Below are positions 1 to 9,831 of a DNA stretch of 64,000 nt, in pieces. Below the pieces are notes generated by a model. That model made no database searches and had not been told where the DNA came from. It saw only the letters and a program-made list of their open reading frames with translations. The translations under genes and the position numbers were made by a program. How positions within the stretch are numbered: the stretch's first letter is position 1; every line of letters starts with the position of its first letter. This DNA is from Anaerolineae bacterium (GTDB lineage Bacteria > Chloroflexota > Anaerolineae > Aggregatilineales > Phototrophicaceae), in the NCBI GenBank assembly GCA_022822305.1, contig JAJEBY010000016.1, positions 372,001 through 436,000 of the forward strand, in the 5' to 3' direction.

Positions 1-966
1 ATCAGCAGTTATGGCGCGCGCATCATTCGCACCGCCGGCAGCGAGAGCAATGTCAAAGAGATCTATGACGAGGTCAATCGCCTGAGCGCTAGCGACGACA
101 AAATTCGTGTCCTCAATCAATTCGAGGTCATGGGCAATTATCGTTTTCATTATCACGTCACCGGCAACACCATCGTGGAATTGGCGGAGGACTTGGCTGG
201 CGCCGGCATCGGCAAGGGCAGGGTATCGGCCTTTGTTTCGGCCATGGGCAGCGCCGGAACGATCGCCGCCGGTGATCGGCTGAAGCAGGTCTGGCCCGAT
301 CACAAGATTGTTGGTCTGGAGCCGATCCAGTGCCCGACGCTTTTCAACAACGGCTACGGCGCTCACGAAATCCAGGGCATCGGCGACAAGCATGTGACCT
401 GGATTCATAACGTATTCAACATGGATGCCTTGATGGCTATTGATGATATGGATTGTCTTTACGGCTTGCAGTTGCTGGCGGAGGCGGAGGGACGCCAGAC
501 CCTGGTGAATCGCTATGGCCTGGACCAAAGCTTGGTGGAGCGGCTGTCCGCGACCTTGGGCATCAGCGGCATCTGCAACATTATCGGCGCCATCAAGACG
601 GCCAAGTTCTACGATATGGGCGCCGACGATGTGGTGGTCACGGTCGCCACCGACGCCATGGAGCGCTACGGGTCGGTGATGACCAAGCTACAGGCCGCGC
701 GCGGCGCGCTGGACGAGGCGCGCGCCACCGCCATCGTCGACGGCGTTTTTCATCGGGCCGGCGGCGACTGGGTGATGGAAGGCAGCCGTGACGCCCGCGA
801 ACGTTGGCATAATCTGAAGTACTACACCTGGGTGGAACAGCAAGGCAAATCAGTCGACGAACTGAATGCGCAGCGGGATCCGGGTTGGTGGCTGGAACAC
901 CAGGAACTTGTGGCCGAGATCGACAAGCGCCTGCTGGAGCAGCGCGCGCGCCAGACAAGGAATTGA
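1..966 (+). CDS. PLP-dependent enzyme, cysteine synthase/threonine synthase fold (5' partial)
   Basis: The reading frame is open from base 1, so the N-terminus, including the expected PLP-binding lysine, lies outside the window; 321 residues are visible. The glycine-rich loop SAMGSAGTIAAGD (about residues 78-90 of the visible part) is the phosphate-binding type of loop of fold-type II PLP enzymes. The following segment KIVGLEP is also typical of cysteine-synthase-like proteins. The C-terminal 100 residues (rich in W, Y, E and R) are longer than in standard cysteine synthases. The substrate cannot be told from sequence. It is followed 16 bp later by an unknown gene and then by an SsnA-like amidohydrolase, so a role in nitrogen-compound catabolism is an inference. 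Family assignment is fairly safe, exact function is not. Confidence 0.8.
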   Translation: MSSYGARIIRTAGSESNVKEIYDEVNRLSASDDKIRVLNQFEVMGNYRFHYHVTGNTIVELAEDLAGAGIGKGRVSAFVSAMGSAGTIAAGDRLKQVWPDHKIVGLEPIQCPTLFNNGYGAHEIQGIGDKHVTWIHNVFNMDALMAIDDMDCLYGLQLLAEAEGRQTLVNRYGLDQSLVERLSATLGISGICNIIGAIKTAKFYDMGADDVVVTVATDAMERYGSVMTKLQAARGALDEARATAIVDGVFHRAGGDWVMEGSRDARERWHNLKYYTWVEQQGKSVDELNAQRDPGWWLEHQELVAEIDKRLLEQRARQTRN

Positions 967-982
967 CGGAGACGGCATACCC

Positions 983-1426
983 ATGTATGCGGACGATCGT
1001 GTGTTGATAGGCGTCGTCAAGCGCAAAAAGGATTACCAAATCGCGCGTCAAGAGCATTGGTATCGCATTCCCCAGCAACGCATGCCCCAGGGGATCAACG
1101 CCGAGTACATCTCATTTTTCTTGAGTCGCCGCTCCTTCCGCGAACGGGGCGGCGCCATCGCCTGCTTCGCGCGCATCACCGGCATTGAATTGGTCCGGCG
1201 GGCCGATCTGCTGCCCGGCGAAACCCGGCGCGGTCAAGAACTCTACTACAAAGTGCAATTTCGCCAGCTGGTAGACAAAGATCCGCCAATATCCAATGAT
1301 TCCCGCCGGGCCTTCAGTTTCATACGCACCACTTGGGATCGATTTGTCGCCGCCACAACGATTCCCGATCTCTACAGCCGAGCGGAACACTATGTCGACC
1401 GCGTCACCACTGCCTTGGGCGGCTAA
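983..1426 (+). CDS. Conserved-looking protein of unknown function, 147 aa
   Basis: I do not recognise this family with certainty. The start ATG at 983 is chosen because a GGAG sits about 12 bases upstream and the frame before it overlaps the preceding gene. The protein is basic and soluble with no signal peptide or membrane span. Its N-terminal part reads like a small beta-barrel, with the pattern RVLIGVVKRKKD then HWYRIP and later YYKVQF. That is loosely reminiscent of PUA/EVE-like nucleotide-binding barrels, but this is only an impression. It sits between a PLP enzyme and an SsnA-like amidohydrolase on the same strand, with spacings of 16 and 48 bp, so co-transcription is likely. Confidence 0.75.
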   Translation: MYADDRVLIGVVKRKKDYQIARQEHWYRIPQQRMPQGINAEYISFFLSRRSFRERGGAIACFARITGIELVRRADLLPGETRRGQELYYKVQFRQLVDKDPPISNDSRRAFSFIRTTWDRFVAATTIPDLYSRAEHYVDRVTTALGG

Positions 1427-1474
1427 GGTCTCCGAATGCGGCGCGCGTGTCCTGGGAAAGAGAAAGGCGCGATC

Positions 1475-2827
1475 ATGTTAATCATCAACGCCAATTTGAT
1501 CACCTTGGGCGACGATCCCCGAATACTCGGCGATCATGCCGTTTTGATCAAAGACGGTCTTATCACCGACATCGGACCCAGCAAGGCGCTGGAAGCCAAG
1601 TATCCCGAGCGGGATAAACTGGATGCGCGGGGACAATATGTCATGCCGGGCAGTATCTGCGCCCATACCCATTTCTATGGCGCTTATGCGCGCGGCATGG
1701 CGATTCCCGGCCCGCCCCCCGCCGATTTTCCCCAGATTCTGGAGCGCCTCTGGTGGCCGCTGGACAAAGCTCTGGATCGCGACAGCGTACGCGCCAGCGC
1801 GCTGGTCTGCTTGGTCGATGCCATCAAACACGGCGCCACCAGCTTGATCGATCATCATGCCAGCCCCAATTTCATCGATGGCAGCCTCGATGTGATCGGC
1901 GCGGCGGTAGAAGCGGCCGGTTTGCGCGCTGTGCTCTGTTATGAAGTTACTGATCGCGATGGCATGGACAAGATGGCGGCCGGCATCGACGAGAATCTCC
2001 GCTTCCAGGCCGCGGTCGCCGATCATCCGCGCCTGCGCGGCACATTCGGTTTGCACGCCAGCCTGACGCTGAATGACGCCAGCCTGCGCGCCTGCGCCGA
2101 TGCCATACCGGACGAGTCCGGCTTCCATATCCATCTGGCCGAGCACGAAGCCGACGAAGACGACAGTCTGCGGCGGACCGGCCAGCGCGTCGTGCGGCGT
2201 CTGGACGCGTACGGCATCTGGCGATCAAACACCATCGCGGCCCACGGCGTGCACATTGATGCCGCCGAGCGCGCCCTGCTTAAGACGCGCGGGGTCTGGC
2301 TGAGTCATCAGCCCCGTTCCAATATGAACAACGGCGTCGGCGCCGCCGATATTGACGGCATGCTGGCGGAGGGGCTCAAGGTCTGTCTGGGAAATGACGG
2401 CTTCAGCAATAATATGTGGGCGGAATGGAAGGCGGCTTATCTCTTGCACAAAGTGGTCGGACGCGATCCCCGCGCCGCCAACGGCATGCATATCGCCCGA
2501 ATGGCCTGGGACAACAACGCGGCGCTGATGGCGGAGTTCTTCCCCGGCGCGCCTATCGGGCAGATCAGCATCGGCGCGGCAGCCGATTTGATCTTGGTCG
2601 ATTATCATCCCTTCACGCCGCTGACGGCTGGCAATCTGCCTTGGCATTTGCTCTTCGGTTTTGAGCCGTCCATGGTGACCGCCACCATCTGCGCCGGTCA
2701 GGTCTTGATGCGTGACCGCGAGATCCTGGTCCTGGACGAGGCGGCAATCGCCGCCGAGGCGCTGGCGCTGGCGCCGAAGGTCTGGGAAAACTATACGCGT
2801 AACGCCGAACTTGCTCTACAATTGTGA
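1475..2827 (+). CDS. ssnA: SsnA-type amidohydrolase (chlorohydrolase/deaminase family)
   Basis: Metal-dependent hydrolase of the amidohydrolase superfamily, closest in look to SsnA/guanine-deaminase-like proteins. Metal ligands are visible: HxH in CAHTHFYG (H64, H66), H218/H220 in HIHLAEH, H257 in AHGVH and D308 in GNDGF. Length (450 aa) fits SsnA (about 440). The ATG at 1475 is preferred over 1436 because AGAAAGG lies just upstream and the protein then begins with the usual LIINANLITL strand. In enterobacteria ssnA lies in a locus with yqeC, mocA and a xanthine-dehydrogenase-like enzyme for purine breakdown; the same partners occur here 6-13 kb downstream. Substrate is unproven; a purine or purine-derived compound is the inference. 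Confidence 0.85.
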   Translation: MLIINANLITLGDDPRILGDHAVLIKDGLITDIGPSKALEAKYPERDKLDARGQYVMPGSICAHTHFYGAYARGMAIPGPPPADFPQILERLWWPLDKALDRDSVRASALVCLVDAIKHGATSLIDHHASPNFIDGSLDVIGAAVEAAGLRAVLCYEVTDRDGMDKMAAGIDENLRFQAAVADHPRLRGTFGLHASLTLNDASLRACADAIPDESGFHIHLAEHEADEDDSLRRTGQRVVRRLDAYGIWRSNTIAAHGVHIDAAERALLKTRGVWLSHQPRSNMNNGVGAADIDGMLAEGLKVCLGNDGFSNNMWAEWKAAYLLHKVVGRDPRAANGMHIARMAWDNNAALMAEFFPGAPIGQISIGAAADLILVDYHPFTPLTAGNLPWHLLFGFEPSMVTATICAGQVLMRDREILVLDEAAIAAEALALAPKVWENYTRNAELALQL

Positions 2828-2861
2828 GTCATATGCGGCTGACAGCGAGGAGTGAGGGTGT

Positions 2862-3539
2862 ATGGCGAATTCGGCGGTGAATGGAAGGACCCTGGCAATA
2901 CTGGGCGGCACCGGCAAAGAAGGCGCCGGCTTGGCCATGCGCTGGGCTTTGCAGGGCTACGATGTCATCATTGGCTCGCGCGCGCTCGATAAAGCGACGA
3001 CGCGCGCTGACGAGATGAATGATGAAATGGGTCAGGATTTGCTGCGGGGCATGTCCAATTCGGATGCGGCGGCCGCTGCCGACATCGTCATTCTCAGCGT
3101 GCCCTACGCGGCGCACGAAGCCACTCTGAACAGCGTGCGCTCTGCCTGCCAGGGCAAGATCGTGGTCGATTTGACCGTGCCTCTGCAACCGCCGGAAATT
3201 ATGGCTGTCAACCTGCCGGCTGGCCGCTCAGCCGCCTTGGAAGCGCAGGCGCTGCTTGGCGACGGCGCGACCGTGGTCGCGGCATTCCAAAACGTCAGCG
3301 CCGTCAAGTTGAAACAGTTAGACAAGCCGGTCGATTGTGATGTCTTGGTCTGCGCCGATCAAAACGACGCCAAAGGCGAAGTCATCAAATTGGTCGAAGC
3401 GGCGGGCATGCGCGGGATCGACGCCGGTGTCCTGAAGAACGCCGTCGCCGCCGAAGCGCTGACGCCGGTCTTGCTGCACATCAATAGATCGTACCGTGTG
3501 CAAGGGGCGGGCATCCGCATCACCGGTCTGGATAGCTGA
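2862..3539 (+). CDS. npdG: NADPH-dependent F420 reductase (F420:NADP+ oxidoreductase)
   Basis: Moves hydride between NADP(H) and coenzyme F420 in the cytoplasm. The N-terminus has a Rossmann loop LAILGGTGKEGAGLA (about residues 10-24), in which GGTGxEG rather than GxGxxG is characteristic of the Fno/NpdG family. It is followed by IGSR, where the arginine is expected to contact the NADPH 2'-phosphate. The 225-residue length matches the family. A GAGGAGTGAGGG ribosome site precedes the ATG. The gene ends 2 bp before cofE, which strongly supports an F420 role rather than a generic NADP oxidoreductase. Confidence 0.92.
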   Translation: MANSAVNGRTLAILGGTGKEGAGLAMRWALQGYDVIIGSRALDKATTRADEMNDEMGQDLLRGMSNSDAAAAADIVILSVPYAAHEATLNSVRSACQGKIVVDLTVPLQPPEIMAVNLPAGRSAALEAQALLGDGATVVAAFQNVSAVKLKQLDKPVDCDVLVCADQNDAKGEVIKLVEAAGMRGIDAGVLKNAVAAEALTPVLLHINRSYRVQGAGIRITGLDS

Positions 3540-3541
3540 CG

Positions 3542-4309
3542 ATGATGCAGGTCCCATCCTTCAGCGCCTACGCCATCCCGGGTATTCCGCTAATTCAGCC
3601 TGGCGATGACCTCTTATGCATAATCATGGATTGCGTGGCGGCGGCCGATATGACCTGGCGCGCCGGCGACATCCTGATTTTGTCCTCCAAGATCATCGCC
3701 AAGGCCGAAGGACGGCGAATGGATCTTTGCGATGTTGCCCCATCGCGCGAGGCCTTGGAAGTGGCGGAAGAGACCGGTAAAGATCCGCGCCTGGTCGAAT
3801 TGGTCTTGCGCGAATCCACCATGGTCTCACGCAAACGGCGCGGCGTGCTGGTCACGCAGCATCGCCTGGGATTTGTCTCGGCCAATTCCGGGCTCGATCA
3901 ATCCAATATCGAGGGCGGCAGCAGCGCCGCTATCTTGCTGCCCCTGGACCCGGATCGGTCGGCGGCCGAGTTGCGCGAGGGTCTTGCGCGCGCGCTAGGT
4001 ATGAATATCGCGGTGGTCATCAGCGATACCCATGGCCGGCCCTTCCGCGTCGGCAATGTTGGCGTCGCCATTGGGGTGGCTGGGTTGCCGGCGGTGAGAG
4101 ATTTGCGCGGTCGCAAAGATCTATACGGACGCGCGCTCGAGGTCACCCAGCAAGCGTTTGCCGATATGGTCGCATCCGCGGCGCATCTGCTCTGCGGCGA
4201 GGCCGATGAAGGATATCCGGCTATTGTGCTGCGCGGCATCGACTTGAGCGGACCGCCGGGCGCCGCGGCCGACCTCAACCGGATGCCGGCGCATGATCTG
4301 TATCTTTGA
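3542..4309 (+). CDS. cofE: Coenzyme F420-0:L-glutamate ligase CofE
   Basis: Adds glutamate residues to F420-0 using GTP. The protein (255 aa) matches the CofE/FbiB N-domain length. Diagnostic segments include GDILILSSKIIAKAEGR near residue 40, ANSGLDQSNIEGG near 120 and ISDTHGRPFRVGNVGVAIG near 160. Two adjacent ATG codons (3542 and 3545) could start it. The following gene encodes the nitroreductase-like half that is fused to this protein in actinobacterial FbiB. Spacing to npdG is 2 bp, indicating one transcript. Confidence 0.95.
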   Translation: MMQVPSFSAYAIPGIPLIQPGDDLLCIIMDCVAAADMTWRAGDILILSSKIIAKAEGRRMDLCDVAPSREALEVAEETGKDPRLVELVLRESTMVSRKRRGVLVTQHRLGFVSANSGLDQSNIEGGSSAAILLPLDPDRSAAELREGLARALGMNIAVVISDTHGRPFRVGNVGVAIGVAGLPAVRDLRGRKDLYGRALEVTQQAFADMVASAAHLLCGEADEGYPAIVLRGIDLSGPPGAAADLNRMPAHDLYL

Positions 4310-4340
4310 CGCCGGGAATTCCCGTCAGAGGTGAATTACT

Positions 4341-4952
4341 GTGACAATTGATGCGGCTGACTTGCTGAGTCTCTTGCGCGCCCGCCGTTCAGTTAGGCAA
4401 TATCAATCGCGCGTTCTGCCGAAGGAATGTTTGGACCGCATTATGGAAGCGGCCACCTGGGCGCCATCCGCTCACAATCGACAACCCTGGCGTTTTGTCA
4501 TCATCAGCCAATTGGAGACGAAACAATCGCTGGCGCGGGCGATGGGCGCGCGACTCCGCAGCGATCTGGAAGCCGATGGACTTGACGCAGCCATAATCAG
4601 CAAAGATGTCAATCGTTCATATCAGCGCATGACCTCGGCGCCGCTGCTGATCGTGCTCTGTTTGAGCTTGGAGGACATGGACGAATACCCCGATGCCGAG
4701 CGCAGCGAGCACGAGCGCGCCATGGCGGTGCAGAGCACGGCTATGGCCGGGCAAAACATGCTGCTGATGGCGCAGGGTTTGGGCTTGGGCGCTTGTTGGA
4801 TGTGCGCGCCGCTCTTTTGCCCGGACCTGGTGCGCGAAGTCTTGGAGCTGCCCGCTGACTGGTCCGCGCAAGGCATGATTACGCTCGGTTTTCCGGCAAG
4901 CAGCCGCGACCGAGACCGCGTAGCCTGGGAAGCAAAAACGTTGTGGCGCTAG
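4341..4952 (+). CDS. Nitroreductase-family protein, likely dehydro-F420-0 reductase (FbiB C-domain equivalent)
   Basis: FMN-binding nitroreductase fold of 203 aa with the motif RARRSVRQYQ near residue 12, WAPSAHNRQPWRF near 40 and GLGLGACWM near 150. The APSxHNxQPWRF segment resembles the C-terminal domain of actinobacterial FbiB, which reduces dehydro-F420-0 to F420-0. The GTG start at 4341 follows cofE by 31 bp, and the gene overlaps cofD by 10 bp, so it sits exactly where an FbiB C-domain would be needed. It is therefore read as a split FbiB. A general nitroreductase role cannot be excluded from sequence alone. Confidence 0.85.
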   Translation: MTIDAADLLSLLRARRSVRQYQSRVLPKECLDRIMEAATWAPSAHNRQPWRFVIISQLETKQSLARAMGARLRSDLEADGLDAAIISKDVNRSYQRMTSAPLLIVLCLSLEDMDEYPDAERSEHERAMAVQSTAMAGQNMLLMAQGLGLGACWMCAPLFCPDLVREVLELPADWSAQGMITLGFPASSRDRDRVAWEAKTLWR

Positions 4953-5887
4953 CGAGCAATATCGTTGTCTTGACCGGCGGGGTTGGCGGCGCCAAGCTCG
5001 CCAGCGGTTTGCTCGATGTGGCGCCGGCCGAGCGTCTGACTTTCATCGTCAATACCGGCGATGACTTCTGGCATCTGGGACTGCGCATTTGCCCCGATCT
5101 CGATACGACCATGTATACGCTCGCCGGACTGGTTGAGCCGACCCAGGGTTGGGGTTTGCGGGACGACTCCACCGTCACCCTGGATGCCCTGCAAGCCAAT
5201 TACGGCCTTGAGCCCTGGTTCAAGCTGGGTGATAAAGATCTGGCCACGCATCTGTTGCGCGGCGAGATGCTGCGCCGGGGCGATTCCTTGACCGACATCA
5301 GCGCGCGATTGAGCCGAGAGCTGGGCATCGGCGCGCGCTTGTTGCCGATGTGCGATGCTGAAATGCCCACCATCGTCGAGACCGATGAATATGGCGAACT
5401 GGGCTTTCAGGAGTACTTCGTCAAACAGCGCTGGCAGCCGGCGGTCAAATCGATCCACAATCGAGGCGCCGCTGCTGCCGGGGTTTCCGATGCGGTAAAA
5501 TCGGCCTTGACAGCCGCCGACATCGTTTTGTTCGCGCCTTCGAATCCCTGGCTGTCGGTCGCGCCGATTCTGGCTGTGCCCGGCATGCGCGACTTATTGG
5601 CCGCGTTGGACCTGCCTAAAGTGGCGGTCACGCCCATCATCGGCGGCGATGCCGTCAAAGGTCCAACCGCCAAAATTATGCGCGAGCTGGGATTGCAGGT
5701 GACAGCCACAACCATCGTCGAGTATTATCATGGCGTTATCAACGGTTTCGTCGACGACGTCCGCAACGATCTTTGTCAATTCGACGGATTGCGCGCGACT
5801 AGGCTGGATACGCTGATGCAAGATCAAAATGACAAGCGGGCGTTGGCCGAGGCCATCTTGAACTGGATCGCGGAGTGGCGTTCATGA
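4943..5887 (+). CDS. cofD: 2-phospho-L-lactate transferase CofD
   Basis: Transfers the phospholactate/phosphoenolpyruvyl moiety from the GDP-activated donor to FO, making (dehydro-)F420-0. It has the N-terminal VLTGGVGGAKLASGL loop, then NTGDDFWHLGLRICPDLDTTMYTLAG with the conserved aspartates. The central APSNPWLSV and the PIIGGDAVKGPTAKIM segment are typical of CofD. Length of 314 aa is normal. The GTG start at 4943 overlaps the end of the nitroreductase-like gene, and its TGA overlaps the ATG of cofC, giving tight translational coupling. FO synthase genes (cofG/cofH) are not in the window. Confidence 0.95.
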   Translation: MALASNIVVLTGGVGGAKLASGLLDVAPAERLTFIVNTGDDFWHLGLRICPDLDTTMYTLAGLVEPTQGWGLRDDSTVTLDALQANYGLEPWFKLGDKDLATHLLRGEMLRRGDSLTDISARLSRELGIGARLLPMCDAEMPTIVETDEYGELGFQEYFVKQRWQPAVKSIHNRGAAAAGVSDAVKSALTAADIVLFAPSNPWLSVAPILAVPGMRDLLAALDLPKVAVTPIIGGDAVKGPTAKIMRELGLQVTATTIVEYYHGVINGFVDDVRNDLCQFDGLRATRLDTLMQDQNDKRALAEAILNWIAEWRS

Positions 5888-6546
5888 GCCTTTGGGCCAT
5901 CGTGCCGGTCAAACCGCTCAAATACGCCAAAAGCAGATTGTCGCCGGTCTTGCTGCCGGAGCAGCGTTATCGGTTGGCGGAAGCCATGTTCCGCCACGTG
6001 CTCACCGTGACCTCATCGGTATCGCGCGTGACAGGGGTACTCGTCATCTCGCGCGATACCAAAGCCCTGGCAATCGCGCGAGAAATGGGCGCCAAGACGC
6101 TGCAGGAGGGCGTCTTATCCGATCTCAATCCGGCCCTGCTGCGGGCGACGATGGTGGTCGAAACCTGGCGAGCGGATGCGGTGCTGATCTTGCCGGCCGA
6201 TTTGCCCTTCGTTAACGCCGACGACATCCGCGACCTTGTCAACCTCAGCGAAGAGCGCGCATTGGTCATCGCTGGTGATCATTACAACGACGGCACCAAC
6301 GCCTTGCTCATGCGCCCACCGGGATTAATCCCGTATGATTATGGTCCGGGCAGTTTCCAGCGCCATATTGACAGCGCTCGCGAACGGGGCCTGGCTGTGC
6401 GGTTGCTTCATTCCGATCGCTTGGCGATGGATATTGATGTGCCCCAAGATCTGGAAGCCTACCATCGTATCCTGGAGGCCGGGCAATTCGGCCATTTGCC
6501 GGCCTTTCCAGATCAGGTGACGGAAGAACTGCGCTTGCGGGATTGA
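5884..6546 (+). CDS. cofC: Phospholactate/phosphoenolpyruvate guanylyltransferase CofC
   Basis: Activates 2-phospholactate or PEP with GTP to make the donor for CofD. N-terminal AIVPVKPLKYAKSRLSPVL is the nucleotidyltransferase signature of CofC/FbiD, and VLILPADLPFVNADDI near residue 105 carries the metal-binding aspartate. DGTNALLMRPP and YGPGSFQRHI further on are family hallmarks. The ATG at 5884 forms an ATGA overlap with the cofD stop and is preferred to the in-frame GTG at 5875. If the cluster works with the nitroreductase-like FbiB half, PEP would be the expected substrate; that is inference. Confidence 0.94.
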   Translation: MSLWAIVPVKPLKYAKSRLSPVLLPEQRYRLAEAMFRHVLTVTSSVSRVTGVLVISRDTKALAIAREMGAKTLQEGVLSDLNPALLRATMVVETWRADAVLILPADLPFVNADDIRDLVNLSEERALVIAGDHYNDGTNALLMRPPGLIPYDYGPGSFQRHIDSARERGLAVRLLHSDRLAMDIDVPQDLEAYHRILEAGQFGHLPAFPDQVTEELRLRD

Positions 6547-6666
6547 AGTTGTGCTGGCGAAGCGGCGCATTGTCGCCTGCCGCTGCTGCTGACGGAGTTG
6601 CGCAAACCGTTAAATTGAGCGAATAATGGAATGATGTCCACTTGAGGAGAATGCTGGAGAAGAGCC

Positions 6667-7674
<1,008 letters not shown>

Positions 7675-7737
7675 GTTCAGTCTGGGCGCGTTGCCCGTTG
7701 CCAGATTCCGGAGCCGACTCGTGCCTGCGATTGCCCC

Positions 7738-8355
7738 GTGAAGATTCTCTGCGTCAGCGATACCGAAATGCCGCAGTTGTACAATGCGGAGAATTTGCGC
7801 CGACAATACAGCGATATCGACATCATCATCAGCTGCGGGGATATGCCCTCCGGCTACCTGGACTTCATCAGTACTATCGTCAGCGCGCCGATGTTCTATG
7901 TGCGCGGCAATCACGATGAGAACTATCAGCGCGATCCGCCCGGGGGCGTCAACTTGCACCGGCAAGTGGTCCGCTACCGGGGCATGACGCTCGCTGGTCT
8001 GGAAGGATCGATCCGCTATAATAGGGGCGATGTTCAATACACGCAGAGACAGATGCAGTGGATGGTGCTGCGAATGGGACCCCAAGTGCTTCGGCATAGA
8101 TTGCGTGGCGGCGTCATTGACCTGTTCGTGACCCACTCGCCGGCGCGCGATATCCACGACGGCAGCGACCATGCCCATCGCGGCTTCGATAGTTTCTTGA
8201 GCTTCATGAAGTGGTATCGGCCCAGATATATGCTGCACGGTCATGTGCATACCTGGGATCGGCGCAAGACCGTTCGATCGCGATTCCAATCGACTTGCGT
8301 CTTGAACATCAATCCCTTCACGGTATTGGATGTGGCGCCGTCGCTCGCGACCTGA
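7738..8355 (+). CDS. Metallophosphoesterase (calcineurin-like)
   Basis: Small calcineurin-like phosphoesterase of 205 aa. Metal-binding blocks are visible in order: VSDTE near residue 6, SCGDMPSGYLDF near 36, RGNHDE near 56, THSP near 133 and HGHVH near 162. The GTG at 7738 is the natural start because the protein then opens with the first beta strand MKILCVSD. It lies between the F420-linked oxidoreductase and the molybdenum hydroxylase genes, 39 bp before the latter. The natural substrate is not evident; a phosphoester or nucleotide made or removed in this pathway is possible. Confidence 0.88.
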   Translation: MKILCVSDTEMPQLYNAENLRRQYSDIDIIISCGDMPSGYLDFISTIVSAPMFYVRGNHDENYQRDPPGGVNLHRQVVRYRGMTLAGLEGSIRYNRGDVQYTQRQMQWMVLRMGPQVLRHRLRGGVIDLFVTHSPARDIHDGSDHAHRGFDSFLSFMKWYRPRYMLHGHVHTWDRRKTVRSRFQSTCVLNINPFTVLDVAPSLAT

Positions 8356-8394
8356 CGACGCCTTGTCGCTTGCTTTTGGGAGGGAAGGCCGCGG

Positions 8395-9828
8395 ATGTGG
8401 AAAACCTACCATAGCGTCAGCACACTGCGCGAAGCGCTGGAGCTGCTGCATCAACATCGCCATGAGGCTCGCATCGTCGCCGGCGGCACCGATCTGATCA
8501 TCGAGATGGAGCGCGGTCAGCATCCCCGGCTGCAGATCTTGATCGATATCACCCGCGTCAAGGGATTGGACAAAATCAGTTTGCAAGACGGCATCGTTAC
8601 GCTGGGTCCGCTGGCGACGCACAACCACGTCGTGGCCAGTCAATTGATTCGTGAAAGGGCGCTGCCGCTGGCGCAGGCATCCTGGGAGGTGGGCGCGCCC
8701 CAGATTCGCAATCGCGCGACCATCGCCGGCAATCTGATCACCGCTTCTCCCGCCAACGATACCATCACGCCGCTGATCGCCATGGGCGCCGAATTGTCAC
8801 TGTCCTCGCTGGATGGCGAGCGCGTCGTCGCCTTGCAGGATTTCTACAGCGGCTTCCGTCAGACTGTGATGCAGCCGAATGAGCTTTTGAGCGCGATCCG
8901 TTTCCCCGCCTTCGCGCGCAATCAGCGCGGCGTCTTCCTGAAACTGGGGCTGCGGCGCGCCCAAGCCATTTCGGTGGTTGACGCGGCCGTCGTTCTGACC
9001 TTGAACGAGTCTCATCGGGTCGATTCGGCCGCTATCGCGCTGGGCAGCGTCGCTCCCACCATCATCCGCGTTCCGGATGCTGAAGCATTTTTGTCCGGCA
9101 AACGCCTAAGCGGCGAGACCATCAGGCGGGCCGGCCGTATCGCCGCGGACACGGCAGCGCCGATTGACGACATTCGCGGCAGCGCCGATTATCGCCGGGA
9201 GATGGTGAAAGTTCTGGTCGTTCGAGCCTTGCGCCAGCTGGCCGAATCCGAAGTGGCCACAGGACTGCCCGATAGTCCGCCGATGCTCTGGGGCAAAGAC
9301 TGCGCGGTCGTGAAGCGCGGCTTGCCGGCCAGCATCACCCATCACCCCGACACGCCCATTTGCAGCCTCGTCAATGGCGAGCCGGTCACCATAAACAGCG
9401 GACAAGACAAGTCGCTCTTGCATTGGCTGCGCGACGATGTCAAATTGCCCGGCGTCAAGGAAGGCTGTGCCGAAGGCGAATGCGGCGCTTGCACGGTATT
9501 CCTGGACGATGTGGCGGTGATGGCTTGTATGGTCCATGCGCCCCGCGCCCACGCCGCCGAGATAGTTACGGTTGAAGGCTTGGCCGAAGCTGAATCATTG
9601 CATCCGATTCAAAGCGCCTTCATTGATGAGGCAGCCGTGCAGTGCGGATATTGCACGCCCGGCTTCTTGATGGCCGGCGCCAAACTGCTGGAAGAATTTG
9701 ATAATCCCGATACCGAGCAGATCAATTATGGCATCAGCGGCAATCTTTGCCGCTGCACTGGTTATTACAAGATCGTCAAAGCCTTTCATGCGGCCAGCAA
9801 CCTCAAGGACAGGCAAGCGGAAAGCTGA
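8395..9828 (+). CDS. Molybdenum hydroxylase, fused FAD-binding and 2Fe-2S subunit (xanthine dehydrogenase family)
   Basis: Electron-transfer subunit of a xanthine dehydrogenase/CO dehydrogenase-family enzyme. Residues about 1-290 are the FAD-binding CoxM/XdhB-type domain, with VAGGTDLIIEME and RNRATIAGNLITASPAND. Residues about 320-470 are the 2Fe-2S domain: C358, C363 and C366 in the GCAEGECGACTVF segment, a further cysteine in MACMVH, then QCGYCTPG and NLCRCTGY for the second cluster. The order FAD then iron-sulfur is the reverse of the XdhA arrangement in proteobacteria. A GGGAGGG ribosome site lies before the ATG. It is followed 3 bp later by the next gene and then by the molybdopterin subunit. 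Confidence 0.93.
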   Translation: MWKTYHSVSTLREALELLHQHRHEARIVAGGTDLIIEMERGQHPRLQILIDITRVKGLDKISLQDGIVTLGPLATHNHVVASQLIRERALPLAQASWEVGAPQIRNRATIAGNLITASPANDTITPLIAMGAELSLSSLDGERVVALQDFYSGFRQTVMQPNELLSAIRFPAFARNQRGVFLKLGLRRAQAISVVDAAVVLTLNESHRVDSAAIALGSVAPTIIRVPDAEAFLSGKRLSGETIRRAGRIAADTAAPIDDIRGSADYRREMVKVLVVRALRQLAESEVATGLPDSPPMLWGKDCAVVKRGLPASITHHPDTPICSLVNGEPVTINSGQDKSLLHWLRDDVKLPGVKEGCAEGECGACTVFLDDVAVMACMVHAPRAHAAEIVTVEGLAEAESLHPIQSAFIDEAAVQCGYCTPGFLMAGAKLLEEFDNPDTEQINYGISGNLCRCTGYYKIVKAFHAASNLKDRQAES

Positions 9829-9831
9829 ACG

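Noticed and set aside
866..982. Upstream extension of the 147-aa unknown protein to an ATG at 866
   Set aside because: It would overlap the preceding PLP enzyme by 101 bp and has no ribosome site; the ATG at 983 is preferred.
4314..4323. Palindrome GGGAATTCCC between cofE and the nitroreductase-like gene
   Set aside because: Ten bases with no loop or T-run; too short to support a regulatory call.
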